Notes under the pieces: generated by a model | The model's input: the letters and a program-made list of their open reading frames with translations, nothing else | The model's database searches: none | Told to the model about the DNA's origin: nothing | In this document: piece after piece, positions 1-13,633 of the stretch | Layout of the letters: every line of letters starts with the position of its first letter | How positions within the stretch are numbered: the stretch's first letter is position 1 | Translations under genes and position numbers: made by a program | Assembly: GCA_963969395.1 (NCBI GenBank) | Contig: OZ017797.1 | Span: 11,408,001-11,472,000, forward strand | Origin: Pseudoscleropodium purum | Taxonomy: Eukaryota; Streptophyta; Bryopsida; Hypnales; Brachytheciaceae | Length of the DNA stretch: 64,000 nt | Direction: 5' to 3'

Positions 1-119
1 CTCACTTTGAAATTGCATAAGAAATTCATAGGGTAATAAAATACACGCGTAAAACCCAGAGGGTGATCCCCAGAGAAACTAAATATGTTGACAAAAATTC
101 CAAATAATAGAGCACATAC

Positions 120-3100
120 TGCAGGTGTTCGAGCAGCATCTGCCAATCCAAGCTCCGCACGTATTCTTGCTATCTCCGCCTTTCTATCCTTGCGCTGGAG
201 TTTCTTCCCTTCACCTCTGAGAAGAGCCGCTGCTGCTTCTGCTGGCGTCAGTGTAGAACTTCCAGCCTACAAGTTGAAATTTTTTCAAGAGTGCTTCAAG
301 ATTAGGATCACATCCAGTAAAAATGCGAAATCTAACATATTGCACATTCACAGATTAGAATGATAATTGAAGAAAGACATAAGAAGTTACTTTCTGGTCA
401 TCTTCCTCTTCCTCGTCTTCATCTTCGTCTTCATCATCTTCCTCGTCATCCTCATCCTCGTCGTCATCATCATCCTCATCATCCTCAACTTCAACCCAGT
501 CTGTCTCTGTGGCCTGCAGACCAAACCAGGAAATAGCATATTACAACGTGCCGCTACACTATTAAGCACAACGAGAACACCACTGAAGAGTTTATTCTAT
601 GTAGTGTGTGATACACTATCCATAGATTTAATGGTAATTTGAACACCATGTACGAGATTGGAATATCATTTAGCAAAATACCATAAATCCCAAGTCACTT
701 GTTGATTGATCGACTATTCAAACGTTTATCTATCCTCTGTTTTGATGGTGGTCCCAAGGTTAAACCAAGTAAACTATTCAACAAAGTTCATATACCGTAT
801 GGCATACTATTCTGATGGCACATTTAATAATGGATGACACTCAATAGAATGAACGATGTAGCGAGCAAGAAAAGTAATTAGAAGTAGGTCTAAAGGAACT
901 ACCTCAATAACTAGATTCCAAGCATCTAGCTTGTTCAAGTCCATTGTGTACAAGTCATCCAGTGTCACTTCCCGTTCTCCAACTTCCATCATGCCTCCAT
1001 ACAGGTAGAGCGTGTCACGACCTACAACCATTAAACTGTTTATGCGGGCGCACGGTTTCACAATCTGCAAGAATCAAGACACAACTTCTTCTGTGAGCAC
1101 GATGACGTAATTACAGACTTTGTAGTATCACTTCAATACTAATCTCTGTGAATGCGAGGGCACCCGTCAATGGGATCCTGAATATATCTTAAACAAAAAC
1201 CAGCACAGAGATGGTCATTAACCTGAGGTTCAAGTTCAGTAGCTGCACTCAGTGGGTCTACGCTCCCAATATCCGTATCATCGATCACAACATTATCTTC
1301 AATGCGCTTAGCCAATCCTTCAGTCTCACGAATGTTCACGTCATCACTCTCAATATCCATACCAACATCATTCGCTGGTGCAGCTTCTTCAATACTTATC
1401 GCACCTCCATTGCCTTTTTGTTTTTTACTCTTTGCTGGTCCAGACTGACCTTTAGCCTGCTAGAACGATGACACTGTCAAATTATACAGAGCTTGGACTT
1501 CACACCACAAGCTGTCATACCCAAAGTCCTCTAGTGTTCATGAAAATCAAATACTAGAAGCTATAACCCTTGGCAGTGTTGTACAAAAGATTAACTCCTT
1601 AAAATTCCAGCATAGTTAAGAAAAAAAATTCTTGGCAGTGGATCTCAGAGCTTTCAAATTGCGTCATAGGAATCAAAACATAGTCGTGCTAAAAGATAAG
1701 CTAACTCACTTTGCCTTTAGGAATTTTTGGTCTTCGCAGCTCCAAAGGAAACCTGGTTAGCAAGAAAAGTAGTAAAAGAGCATTCACCTGTCAGTTTCAA
1801 GTTGCCCAGTACTCTTTGACTAATATTGATATTTGGACAAGTGGATGCCTATCTACATAAGTTGAAGTAACAATCACGGCAAAAGTTGTTAAACACTTAC
1901 CACCGTCGATTGTCCATTTGAAAAGCATACATTTCATTCATGAAAGTACTTCGTATAATATCTGACAGTATGCGCACTAAACGGTTAATTACCGGACAAT
2001 GTTCTGTGTCAAACATCAGCCAATAGTTCTTTAATAGAAAACTTGACAAAGGCTTCCAATATCACGAATAGACTCTTCTCATCCGAAGCTGTCTAATGCT
2101 AATTTAGGGAATGCAGAACTCGAAATACATCTCAATAAGATTGAGCATTTGTCTACACGATGCAAAGACAAAGGAAGGCTCCATGAGCTCAGGCAGAAGT
2201 AGTAATATCACATAAAGACTGTCAATCAATACCCCCTGCTATGTTCAATCAAACATTCCTATGGTAGCTTGCCATTCTATAGAGTTGATACGCAGAGAAT
2301 CAGATATATAATTACCTTTTTCTTCAGTGTCAACCACCCCACCAAATAAAATAGCTCGCTTCTTGTGAATACACATAGAAAACCCTGCTCTTGGCCCAGG
2401 AGGCATTCCCAGCTTTTTAACCTGATCAGGAGAAATAAATTTTCCTCAAACAGATGCCAATCTATACTATCAAAGCAAAATAAGCTGTACAAATGCGCTG
2501 TAGAACTAAATCCGGAACGCAAGGTGTGCTGAATTGATAACTCTCAAACACTATAAATTCACCTTATTCCATTCCATTGAACGAGGATCTAACACCCACA
2601 TATCTGCATGTACCACGCCTTTTTCTGTTCCGTCCTTGTCACTGATGGCATCCTTGTAATACCCTCCATATAAAAAGATCTGCAATTCACAAAGTTTCAC
2701 ATTTAGACACATGCATTAAATAAACAAACATGACTTTCTCTAAAACACAAATCATGCTGCGCACTAAAGCAATTTTTTATCAAGATTTTTGAAAAAAGAA
2801 TCAAATAGAAGACCTCATCTTGGTAGCATGCAAATTGGAATGCACTTCTTGGACTGGGCCAAGCAGCTCCTGGTTTCGGTTTGATCTCTTGCCACTGCAA
2901 ATGCAAAAAAACGAGTAGCTTAATGACAGTTTTCTACAGTGTAGTTAGATTCCTCTCACGAGAGATTTCTGTGTCTCAAAAGCTTTCAAGGTATTGCCAA
3001 CGTGTCATACATATCATACCTTGTAGTCATCTAAATCAAGCACGTGAAGATCGTTGTAGTACCTGCACCATGTCAAGAAGAAAACATGTAATTTGTAACT

Positions 3101-5379
3101 CTCTGGCGTGCAATTTCTAACCCTCCTCTAACCAAGCCTAATTATTGGAAACTAAAGTTGATGATAGGCGGGTCAATGTTGTGGCGCAGTTACTACTCTG
3201 ACGTTCAGGAAGGAACGAAGTGAAAATTTCTCGCTTAAATCCTGAGCACTCTTCATTCCAACTTGATACTAACAAGCTTTTCCAGATGTATAAATCATAC
3301 CTGACTTCTCTAAGAGTGTCATAAAAGCCTCCAAAGATAATAAGCTTGTGCTTGTAAAGCACCTGTGCAGACCACAAACTTTCAGATAACAAAATATTTA
3401 CAAAAGCCATCCTAACTCTCCAAAATCACTCCAAACTCTCGCAAGGACTACGACCATTTTCAACTTCATATTTGCTAAAGAGAGAGTTGAGGTTGAAAGA
3501 CTGGTTCAATCACAAAATAGCAACTACAGGTTTTTAAAAGCTCTATCTTTGAGACGAAGAAAGTACCATTCGATGTCCAGATCGAGGGCTTGGAGCACCC
3601 TTGAGATTCAACTGCTCCCATACGTTTGTATTGAGATCTAATTTCCACAAATCCTGCTCACAACAGATCAATTATGAATAATCCCTACAAATATTGAATC
3701 GTACATGGCATACAACAAGATCAAGTGAAAAACATCACTTCTACCCCAACTCAGAATGCAAGCGCCAACCAGAACTGAACATAAAGCGACGAGGGTTGAC
3801 GCATTGTATCTAAAAAGCGAAAATTAAGAACAAGTAATCAGCCTGCTCCCTTCAAGACTTAATAAAAAATTAGAGATTCAAATCCAGATATAGAATTGAT
3901 AAGATTTTCTAGAAGAGAAACTGCTTTCTAGAAAACATGCACTTTCATACCTTGTAATGATGGAACTTTTCTTGATTTACAGAGGTATATTCTCCGCCTG
4001 CAAACATGTCAAGCACACAGAGATTGACAGTGCATCTAACAAACGGCTCTAAAGTTCTTGATCAATAGACTTCAAGATATCGAAATTATATGACCTCTCC
4101 AAACATTAGAGAACATGGTTCATAAATACATAAAGCACCTAATAGCATAACCCAACCTGCATTGTAACGAGAGATTAGAAGTTAACATACCAAAAATAAA
4201 GAGAGAATTTTTCCAGGCAACAGCTTGGTGGGCACTGCGAGGGGGTGGACTGTTGGGGCTTGACACCAGCTTCCAATCACCCTTTTCCACGTTGTACCTA
4301 TACAAATCACCATAGACAAAAGTCTGACAGAGAATTTTCAGTAAGTCGCAAAGGTCTCTCAAGCACTACAACACATCCACGCTGCACAGAAAGTTCAACT
4401 ACAATCTGCAGTGACAAAGAAAAATCCATTGCTTTGCGCGCTTACTTTATCACCGTTATAGTACTCCCCTCCATAAAAGATCAGCTCAGAGTCCTTGAGA
4501 GGATTCACTGTCATCTGCAGAAACTCATCTACAATGTCAGTCTTACAATCCTACCGACAGATACAACACTTTTGATTCAAGTAAAAAAGTGCGACATCAA
4601 CAAAATTGAAAGAAGAGACGGATTTCAACTAGACATTCAATCGGTCCAGATGTCTCAATACAACTTTATTCTCACTAGTAGATTGATTGATAGATTGATC
4701 AAATTCATGAGATTTTGCTCACCGATCCGTTGCACCTAGGCGAGGGAGCGGGCACATTCTCATCTACTTGTACTGCCACTTTCTTAGCCTCTTCTTTCTG
4801 AATTTTAGCCTGATCACAACACACACACACACACACAGTCAGCAACACTCGTGTCACTACAACGTCGAAATCCCTGTCGAGACGAAGGTCGCTAGCCTCT
4901 ACTCCAATTCCAAAAAACGAAAGCCGAAACAGAGCATTCCTAATCCACCAAATCGCTCAAATTGCAAGCTTCACAATTTCAGAGCTAAGCTTTAAAAAAA
5001 AAAAAAATTAAAAACCAAAAGGATCCCTCTATTGCACCCTACTTCACGGTTTTCATTGTTATTCTGATGCAATTCCCTGAAAACCCCTAAACCCCTGCTC
5101 ACCACTCCAAGTCCAACAATATGGAGCCTTTCATCGATAGATTCAAGATTAAATCGAAAATAATTACAAACTAATCGAGCAGAGTAGTAGTAGATCAAAT
5201 TCGAGTTGGAGAAAAGATGAAAAAATTCAGCTAACTTAGAGGAGTACCAAAATAGCGTCGATGTCGTCCTCCTCGGAAACTAATTTGTCCTCGCGGCGAG
5301 TTCGCTTCTCAGTAGCCTTGGCAGTCTTGCGCTCGGTCTTCTCCTTGCCCTTACCGGGCTTCTTTTGCTTCTTGCCCAT
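120..5379 (-). CDS. Kelch-repeat protein, KLHDC4-like (17 exons visible, 3' end outside window)
   Basis: Exons, all with GT/AG borders and compatible phases: 5379-5248, 4809-4723, 4514-4446, 4323-4191, 3997-3951, 3653-3567, 3362-3301, 3062-3020, 2894-2814, 2679-2563, 2421-2316, 1961-1901, 1752-1710, 1456-1223, 1064-903, 513-391 and 266-120. Together they give 578 codons with no stop, and a donor at 119 shows that the gene continues off the window. The product starts MGKKQKKPGKGKEKTE, a basic Lys-rich N-terminus, followed by EEDDIDAIL. Kelch blades follow (FYGGEYYNG, FIFGGEYTS, IIFGGFYDT, FLYGGYYKD, ILFGGVVDT, YLYGGMMEV). A nearly pure Asp/Glu tract lies in exon 16 and a basic TPAEAAAALLRGEGKK segment in exon 17. 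The family is the plant kelch proteins related to KLHDC4. Molecular function is poorly defined; kelch propellers bind protein partners. The start at MGKK is chosen over an in-frame upstream Met because the family begins there. Confidence 0.93.
4819..4837. repeat. (AC)n microsatellite beside the exon 2 acceptor of the kelch gene
   Basis: There are nine AC units on the + strand. On the gene's strand this is a GT run ending about 9 bases before the AG of the exon 2 acceptor (exon 2 starts at 4809). It occupies the place where a pyrimidine tract would be expected. Confidence 0.85.
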
Positions 5380-8079
5380 TGCGACGGAGATGGTGATGGC
5401 GATGTCGGTCCTCCAGTCTCTTTGAATCAGAGAGCGCAGTCTCTGTATCAAGATTAAGGTTTTAAGGTTTTAGGGTTTAAGGGTTCAAGACGATGGTGTG
5501 AAAGAATGAATGAAAGTCGGATGAACTCTGCTTAGACTTCCGTCCGTCCGTCCGTCTTTGATATCATCTTTCATGTTCTGTAATATCACATCCTCTGTTC
5601 TATCAATAGGTACGGTAGGGTAACCCTTCAATGACATTTGATGGCCTAGCGGGCAGTCCAAGGGGGGAATCAAAAATATTCTTGAAGCAAGGCATAGGCC
5701 CTCTTGTTCATTGCCAAAAGTTTGTGTGATTAGGGAACATAAAATTGATCAATGAACAATGTTTTGACTTTACATCCTGGTAGTGATGCTTGGCAAGCCT
5801 TACGTCATTGTTGAAGTGGGTTCAAGACGTTGAAACATCATGAAAAAACCCTAAAGTAACTTTTTGTAAATGATTCACTCCACATGAAGTGTGAGGAGCT
5901 TGATTTGATGTTTAGGATTAAGCTTATCAAATTTGCAATTTTTTTGGCAATAGATTATAAATCAAAGGTTTATTCCCATGAATTTTGGTCAATTTGTTTT
6001 AGAGAAAAATTTGTATCAATATTATAGGTGGTCAAAATAAACAACTATAGATTCTCATTGTTGTTGCTAGGGGGACTATTCTTGTCCTTTTGGATGCTAA
6101 TGTCATTCACTTACTTCCCTTCATGATTGCAATCTAAAATGTTAAAATCAAGCAATTTTAAAATATAAATGAAATAAGTTAGGCATTCATTCAAGTTATT
6201 GTTATAAATTTTGGATAGCTATTGCTACTTTCATCTAAGGCATCCGCATTTATCTAAACCCTAAACTCTCTACCTTGTGCGTTAAGGTTTTGTTAATCCT
6301 TCAAAGCCCAACAACTTCTTGACAATGGAGGTTTTCAATAAATCATCCCAAGTTGAAATTTTTTTGCACATAGATGTGCTTAATAATTTTAATTTTAACT
6401 ATACAAAAATAAAGACTACTTTGTCTAATATACATTGAATTAATTGTGAAATATATTCATTGTTGTATTTTTAGATTATAACAATTTTTGGATGATCAAC
6501 TTTATAGGCAAAAAAACGCAGCTTGGGGAGAAGAAAAATTACAAGAAGAGGAATAATTGTTTTTTACCCCCCAAAAGAATTGTATTAGAATCTAGGATAA
6601 ATTTAGTATTTTTTTAATTTTAAAAAATAAAGAATAAAGGACTCTCTCAAATTTGTATACATTTTCAAATAAAAGGAGTAGAAAGTCAAAACTATCCTAA
6701 TTGGAATCATTCTAATTATTTTTGTATTCTTAATTACACTGGATTGAACGTTGTAATTTAAAATCTCTAAAAATATAAATAAATTTTTTTCTCTAAGATT
6801 CTAAGAGCAATTTGTTTGTGCAAAGTAAAGACAAAAAATGTCCAAGAATTTTTTTCCATCCTACTATTCCTTTCATTGAACACATATTATGTTTGCTCTT
6901 TTTTTCTATTAGACTACATTTCCTAAATAAATTTTTAAATACTTCCTACATTGCAATTTTGATAATCAAAAAATAAAATAAATATGTAAACTTGTTATTG
7001 AACAAGTCTTTAGTTTTCAAAATATTGAGATTTGTTTCATCCAACTAAGAATTTGCCATTGAAAATTTGAAGAGATCTTTTTTAGCCCCTTTGGAGGGCT
7101 ATGAGTTATCCTTTGTTCCCAAGCGCTGGGAACTACCCTATAGCAAATGCCTAATGTGGCAAAGAGATTGCCATGTCATTTTTTTTTTTTTTTTTATTTC
7201 AAATTTTTTTTTTAAACTCAATTTTTTTTTTCAATTTAAAATTTAAAAAAAAAAACATTCTTACATCAGCCATTCTTGAATTGTTGAGGGGAACAACACT
7301 AGTAATAGGCCTGAAACAACTCAAACAACATGTAATGATAATCATTGTGTCTTCTTGGTCCTTTAAGGGTCAATACTAGGGTTTGTTGTATGTGAGACAA
7401 AAAACTTTGCAATATATATTTACACTTACTCACAAAGAAGACATGCAAAATTGTGTGGAGCAAGTAGAATTTCTATTAATTAGGCAATCATTATTTATAT
7501 ATATGACAATCTAAATCAATAGTTTTCTAAAAATTTAGGCACCCTTTTCATTATTTATTTTCTAACCAAACTACTACGAAGCTACAATATTATTTTTGAA
7601 GCAATGCAATACACATCCACAAAGAACTTTTCAACACTAGAAAATTAAGTTTTTCAATGGAATCCCTTGCCTTAAATTTTAGATAGGTAATTTATAGTTT
7701 GTTTTTTCAAGAATTGATGTGTCCATGCTAAAAATAAATTTGAAAGAATATGTGCCCCAAAAATATTAAAAGTATTAATTTAATGAGATTTCATTTAACA
7801 TCAAAGAATTTTGTTGACATCCAATTGTAATGATTTAGGCAATAGGGGATTCACCCCTAAAGCCCTAAACTGTGTTTTTTGGCAACATAGTGATTTTAGG
7901 CAGTTCACTATAAATGGAATTTTAAATTCTTTTTGCTAAAATTTTCACACAACATGTGCCCAAGGAGTAACTTCAAGGCCCAACAATTTTCATAAATATT
8001 GGCTACATAGTTAAAAAAGTTATTGTATAATATGAAATTTTCATTGCTTGGTCGACAAGCCAAGCAACTAAAACAAATT
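5380..8079. other. AT-rich spacer upstream of the kelch gene, no gene seen
   Basis: The first ~150 bases hold the likely leader and promoter of the kelch gene. They contain telo-box-like TTTAGGGTTTAAGGG at about 5468-5482 and a short (GTCC)n run near 5541-5557. Beyond 5700 the sequence is AT-rich with homopolymer runs and no open frame resembling a protein. One MITE-like element (about 7077-7330) lies inside and is listed separately. Confidence 0.6.
7077..7330. mobile_element. MITE-like element, family with GTGGC...GCCAC core (copy 1)
   Basis: It shares the blocks CCCTTTGGAGGGCTATGAGTT and AACTACCCTATAGCA, plus the core palindrome ATGTGGC-9 nt-GCCATGTC (7154-7176), with the copy at 60575-60809. 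Long poly-T and poly-A runs follow the core. The ends are not sharply defined here, so coordinates are approximate. No coding capacity is visible. Confidence 0.5.
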
Positions 8080-8770
8080 CTTAAAAAATCACTTTAAAAA
8101 AAATAAAAATTAGAAATTGGTTTCATAGATTTTTATATACATGGAGAGCTTTGAATCATTTTATTTTGATTAATGAGATGAAAGTTGTAAGGAGTTTTAG
8201 TTTGTGGGCAATTATGAATTCTTTACTCTAAAATGAACTTTGAAGTTCTTTATTTAATTCTATTTTCAATATTTTTTGAAAAAAATAAAAACATAGGATG
8301 TAGATTGTTTATTAAAACATTACCACCTTGGAATTGGCACTTTTCAATTACATAACTAAATTCTTAACAATTTAGTATTTTGAATCATTCTCTACTAATT
8401 TCGACTTCCTAATATTTTCTATGTATTTTAGAGCTCCAAATGATGTGAAATTTTTCAAGTATGTAGCCAATGTGCCTTGAAAAAAGAATCCAAAGAAGTA
8501 CCCCACCATTTTGGACATTTTTCATACAAATGTGACCTTGTAAAGTGTAGGTGCTTGTTTTTTTACAAGGCCAAATTTATTTTTTTTGTCAATTCAAACA
8601 CTATTATCTTGCAATCTACAAAGTGGAGATTTTTGGAATGTTTTTCACATCTTTTCAAACCAATGTACTACAAGATCTTATGGTTACATGTGTTTAAAAA
8701 TGTGTTTTTTCTAAAATTTAGTACTTGTTCTAAAAATGGTAGTTTTGAAGCATTTTTGGTGAAAACATAG
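8080..8770. repeat. Dispersed repeat B, copy 1
   Basis: It matches 60440-61371 in the same orientation over its whole length. Examples are AGCTTTGAATCATT, ACTCTAAAATGAACTTTGAA, AAGATCTTATGGTTACATGTG and GTGAAAACATAG. Similarity is moderate, and no protein-coding frame is conserved between the copies. This copy lacks the 235-bp insertion found in the other one, so it gives the empty site near 8210. Confidence 0.7.
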
Positions 8771-9482
8771 CCCAAAACCTTTGGGTTTAAGGTTAATTTC
8801 AAATAATGCAAACATTGCAGTTGACTACAACAAAAATATCAATGCATTGGGTCTATATCTAGACTTGAATTATTAAGAACATCACTGATTTCCCATCACT
8901 TTAGCAATTTAGCCTATCTATCGCATGGGGAAGGTTGAAGAAAAAATTCCCCAACACAAAAAAATAGATTTCAAAAGGATTTCATCATTTTTTACATTTT
9001 TTTCCTCGAAAGTAAAATTACCAAAAAATTTCATAAAGATTTTTTTCCAATTCATAATATATAGGACAAACCTATTTCCAACCATAGGTTGGTTACAAAA
9101 TTAATTGAAGTGATAATTGTGGCTTTCAATGTACATGATGTGGTCATTGTATGCTTTCAATTCAATTCAATGTATACCTTCCAAATATTTTTATTGCTTC
9201 TATTGGTCTTACTCTATAAGAATTGTCACTAAATCACAATTGGTCATAAATGTAGCAGTTTAACCTCTAAGATTGGGAGGTTGGTTGGAAATGGATGATC
9301 TCTTTTACTTGGCATGTGATGGATGGAAGCACTATATGCATGTAGTGGCTAGGGTATCTCTAGCTACTTAACCCCTGAAGGACCCAGGCCATTTTTCTAT
9401 CAAAATCAATCAAAACTATCTTTTCTATTGTGTTTATTCCAAAATCTAGGACAATAGAGGGGAGTGAAGGCAATGCAACAAG

Positions 9483-9528
<46 letters not shown>

Positions 9529-10480
9529 GTGTTGACTATTCTAAAGTAAGGGATCCAACAAAATGACTAAGCTCCATGGATAGCCTAGATTAAACCACAA
9601 CAACTTTAGATTCATGGCCCATGTTGAAATCCGACTATAAGAGGACTACTCATAGTTGATCACTTAAATGATTTTGCACATAATTTGGAGTAATATCTAA
9701 CAACAATGTAAATTTTCTATCGTGTAGAAAGATAGAAATCACAAGGACTGCAAATTTTTTGGTAATTTTTTTTCCTTGAATTGAAATTACTATGAATTTA
9801 GGGAGCCAAAAAGTGCCTAAAAGACCCATGATCAATGTCTAAACTCTTCCAATTTTAGTTATTCAAGAACTACTTTTTTGCTTTGGGACATGTGTCATGA
9901 CCTTTCTAGTCCCAACCAACCCTTTTTTTCGGCACTATGGGGCCAGATTGCACCATTTCAAAATAAATTTCTATTTTTTGCCAAATAAAAGTAATCTTTT
10001 TTGGCTAGAAATTTCCCATTTCTATTTAAAATGTGGATGAAGTCGCCAGATTTGGATGAAAAAGTGCATGCATACAATTGAAAAGTATTTTTTGATCCAA
10101 AAGATGGATGAATATAGAAATACAATGCTTCACCAAATTTTAAGTGATCGCCATTCCTTCACTTTCTCAGAAAGTAAAAAAAAAAGTTGGTTCCAACCTC
10201 AAAAAGGAGGGGAAAAAAATTCCAAGCTTTGGTTAGAAATTTATTCCAACCTTGGTTGGAAATAAATACACCCAATAGGTTGGATATGGGTCTCAAGTCC
10301 ATAATGGGTGGTTCTACCTTATTTAATGACTTTCTTCCACCTATCAAGTCTTTTGTACTTCATCTACCTAATGTCAATTTAGATGTGGCTAATGATTGAC
10401 TAGAATTTAGGATTTGGTATTCATTTTGGAAGCAATCAATGCTTGCCTATTGCTTTCACTAAGGTAACTTCACCTAAATT
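8771..10480. other. AT-rich spacer, no gene seen
   Basis: Low-complexity AT-rich DNA without a protein-like frame. It contains a long (GA)n microsatellite, listed separately. A TTAACCCCTGAAGG string at about 9367 resembles the end of the TTAA-type MITE at 61860-62251, but no matching second end was found. Confidence 0.6.
9486..9525. repeat. (GA)n microsatellite, about 20 units
   Basis: An uninterrupted alternating AG run of about 40 bases, ending in GTGAGTGAG-like degenerate units. Confidence 0.95.
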
Positions 10481-10489
10481 TGTTTGAAT

Positions 10490-13420
10490 AAACAATTGAC
10501 AGATCATTGTTCTTATTATAAAATTGCCTAGTTTTTTTTGTTGAATCTTATTAGAAGTTAAAGGAATATTTTGGATTTTTTTTCATGTACTTTTGAGGCA
10601 CTATATGATTGAACTATGAGTTTTCAAACTACTCAAGATAAAAGCTCCTTTTAGCTCTTGTAAATAGGAGAATTACATTTTAGGCAAGAATCTATCAAAG
10701 TTGGTTATAAAAAGGAATTAGAATTAGGTGGACTTACCTTACACTCATTTTTACAGAGGAAATTAATGTCACCACAAAATTTTGTTTTTGTTAAAATTGG
10801 AATAACTACAATATCATTTCAATGCATACGGCTAGTTTAATTATTATAAAATGAGATACAATACCTTAATTCCATAAATTAAAGATTGATTGTTATAATC
10901 TCAAGATTGTTATATAGTCAAATTTTTTGAAAATTTGAGAGTATATTACAACTTAAAAGCAACAAATGAGATCACATGGTTATTTATAGATTTTGTAGAA
11001 AAAAATTACAAGAATTTGTACCTTATTTATAAAATTAGTGTTTGTAAGGGTATTTTGGAAATTAGGTGTCTTTAGATGATTAACTTGAATTCATGCCAAG
11101 CATTAGTAGCATGTAGCAATTAAAGTGTTCCCATGCATTGAGCACAAAAGTTAAAATCTATACTTCAATCCTATGGATGATTTTCCGCATTTAAAGGATT
11201 ATGAAATGGATATGAAAAGAAAATTTAAGAAGGGTTTAGCCATCAACTTTGTGGCAAGCACAAATGATATACTAATGTTGTGGCGATGTTGGAGGGTATA
11301 TTAGTCTTTACTGTTATAAAATTTATTTCTTTTTTATTTCTTTTGTGATGTATTTCAAGATCTTCCAAACCATTGGCCAACAAAGGCATTTTTCATGTTG
11401 TTAAAAGTCCTTGAAAAGGAAGTAGTGCACAAAGCCAATTTCGAAGCGTTTTGATAGGTAGGGCCAAATTACTTAAAACTTAGAAGTTCTTTTATACTTA
11501 GTTTATAAAAATATTCTAGAGGTAAATGAATTAATACACTTATGAGTGTATCATAAAGTGCTATGGTTGAAAATAGTTTTCTACAAATAGGATATAAATA
11601 TTTTTCTTGTTAATAATAGTCATTTGATATATTTAACTTACATTTTACAAAAGTTTCAAAGTTGGATCACTTATTTCTCAATTTTTTGTTTTAATTTATG
11701 TTTTTAATTTATATACTTCTAGTGTTTGAATTGGTAGAAAAATTGAATTCATAGTAGTTACATTAATATAGGATGGTTGAATATATTAAATACACCAAGT
11801 ATTAGAAGTTCAAAGGAAAAAAACACATAAAACTTGGTGCTAAACACTAAAGAGAGCTTCATTTGAGCTATTTTGAAGACCATTTCTTTTTTTTTAATCT
11901 TTGATTCATTCTATTACAAGATGGTACCCTATAACTTGCATTTATCCATTGGGAAAAATTTCAACCTTCAAAAGGGTTGCGAGTTTTGACCCCCCTCGGT
12001 GTAATTAGAGAAGAATTCTACTGTTTTTTATTTTTTAATTAATGCTGCTGATGTGGCACTACTTGTGCCACATCAGCACCACATCAAAATTTTATTTATT
12101 TATATTTATATTTTTTATTTTTTAAATATTAAAAAAATATTTTTTATTTTCTGTAATTGCACCGCACGGCTCTGAAAAAGGAATCTTTAATGGCCCTTTG
12201 TAGGGTTCAAAATTTTTGTAATGCTATTACTAAAGAAAAACAATAAGAGTTATTAGCACAATAAATATCACATGAATTTTTAACTAAAGCTTTCCATACT
12301 TGTATATAATCATTGATGATTGTGTTGCAAGGAGGAATTATTGATTTTTACTTTTGTTTTTTGTTGACTCCTATGTTGATTTTGACAAAGAATGAGACAA
12401 GGGGTGGGGGGGGGGGAGGAATTAATTGATCTTTCTAATGATGCCAACAAGAATCTCATTATTCAATTCAAATAAACCATAATTCATACAAATATTGTTG
12501 ACAAAATTATACATGTATTTTTGTCCATAAAGTATGTAGGAATGAATGTAAAAACCTACCTACCAAATGATCAATTTTCTACTTCAAGATCTTTCTTAGT
12601 TTGACTCTTTAGGGGATTGTTAATTCCAAATGTGAATTGAAACATTCCAAATTTGATCATCCATAGTTGATATTTTGGCTCCAAATTTTAATCCATCAAA
12701 AGATCCTTTTAAGACCAAAAGAATCAATTTATATGTGGCATTTAGAATAATTTAGTGTAGTGTATAAATCATATGTAGCTTGATTACATCAAATATACCT
12801 TCCCATTTTTAATTTGATGAAGTGGGTTGATTTTGTGTAGATTGCAATTGAATTGAATGTATGGCAAAAAATTTACTTTACTATTTTATTCTGATGAGTG
12901 AGTCTAATGAGTTTATTTAATAACAAAATAAACTAAAGATGACAAATAAGCTACTAAGTAAACAATGAATGATTGTCACTTCAAATGTCAATTTTGAATC
13001 TTTAGTTTGAAACTTTCAATTTGTAGTCTATTGCGTTTTGCATGCATGGGAAAGAACAAGCATCATAGCCCAAAAGAGTGGAGATAAGGTGAACTTGCGC
13101 GTCATTATCTAAATTAGAATTCCACCTTAGTGATGCACATTTTTGCTTTAAAATGCACTCTATTCCAAGGGATATAAGGGGGGAATGAGATGAATGGGAG
13201 GTAATAGGTTGAGTCACCTTAAATCTCGATATTATTTCCAGACTAATGGTCAATTTATTTTTATTTGGTGTTTTCAATATTAATATTAATAAAAAAATTC
13301 AAAATTTATTTTTGGAGAGAAATGATGAGTGATTCTTGGTAGAAACTTCCAAGGTGGATTCACCAATTGTCCCAAGCATGCTCTTTGACATATAATTGCT
13401 TGAGGAGTGAAATGTCCAAA
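10490..13420. repeat. Dispersed repeat C, copy 1 (interrupted)
   Basis: Two blocks match 40680-41960 in the same order. The first is at about 10490-10640 (TTATAAAATTGCCTAG..., also echoed at about 56910-57060). The second is about 12230-13420 (GTTGATGATTGTGTTG-like, TATGTAGGAATGAATG, AAAAACCTACC, CCCAAGCATGC, ATAATTGCTTG). The stretch between the blocks here (10640-12230) is extra sequence and includes a MITE at 11955-12235. No coding frame is conserved. It is an old, decayed transposon of unassigned class. Confidence 0.6.
11955..12235. mobile_element. MITE-like element, GTGGC...GCCAC family (copy 2)
   Basis: Its centre is a perfect hairpin at 12046-12078 with 14-bp arms TGCTGATGTGGCAC and a 5-nt loop. 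Flanking blocks AAGGGTTGCGAG on the left and GGCCCTTTGTAGGGTTC on the right resemble each other in inverse. The copy at 58340-58610 shares the hairpin, the TTTTATTTTTTAAT block and the right end. It sits at the junction of a repeat C block. Confidence 0.55.
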
Positions 13421-13470
13421 AACGATGAAAAAATATTATTTTCTTTAGTGAATGGAAGTAGAGATAGAAG

Positions 13471-13633
13471 TCAAAAATATTTTTTATTCACCTTCACCTT
13501 TTGAGGTAAGAGGCTTGAATTCCACTAAGGCAATTAGAATCGCCTTATAGAACTATCAAAAGTATTTTTTATTCACCCTCTAAGATAGGAGGCTTGAATT
13601 CCACTAGGGCAATTAGAATCGCCTTATACAAGT
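13471..13633. repeat. Tandem duplication, two ~80-bp units
   Basis: Units start at 13471 (TCAAAAATATTTTTTATTCA) and 13556 (TCAAAAGTATTTTTTATTCA). Both contain AGGCTTGAATTCCACTA and GCAATTAGAATCGCCTTATA. The second unit is about 7 bases shorter. Confidence 0.85.

Noticed and set aside
4245..4739. 164-codon + strand open frame
   Set aside because: It runs antisense across exons 3-4 and introns of the kelch gene and shows no domain.
5460..5490. Interstitial telomere
   Set aside because: Only one or two imperfect TTTAGGG units are present, fitting a promoter telo-box rather than a telomeric array.
9367..9400. TTAACCCCTGAAGGACCCAG as a second TTAA-type MITE
   Set aside because: It resembles one end of the element at 61860-62251, but no opposite end or second TTAA at a suitable distance was found.
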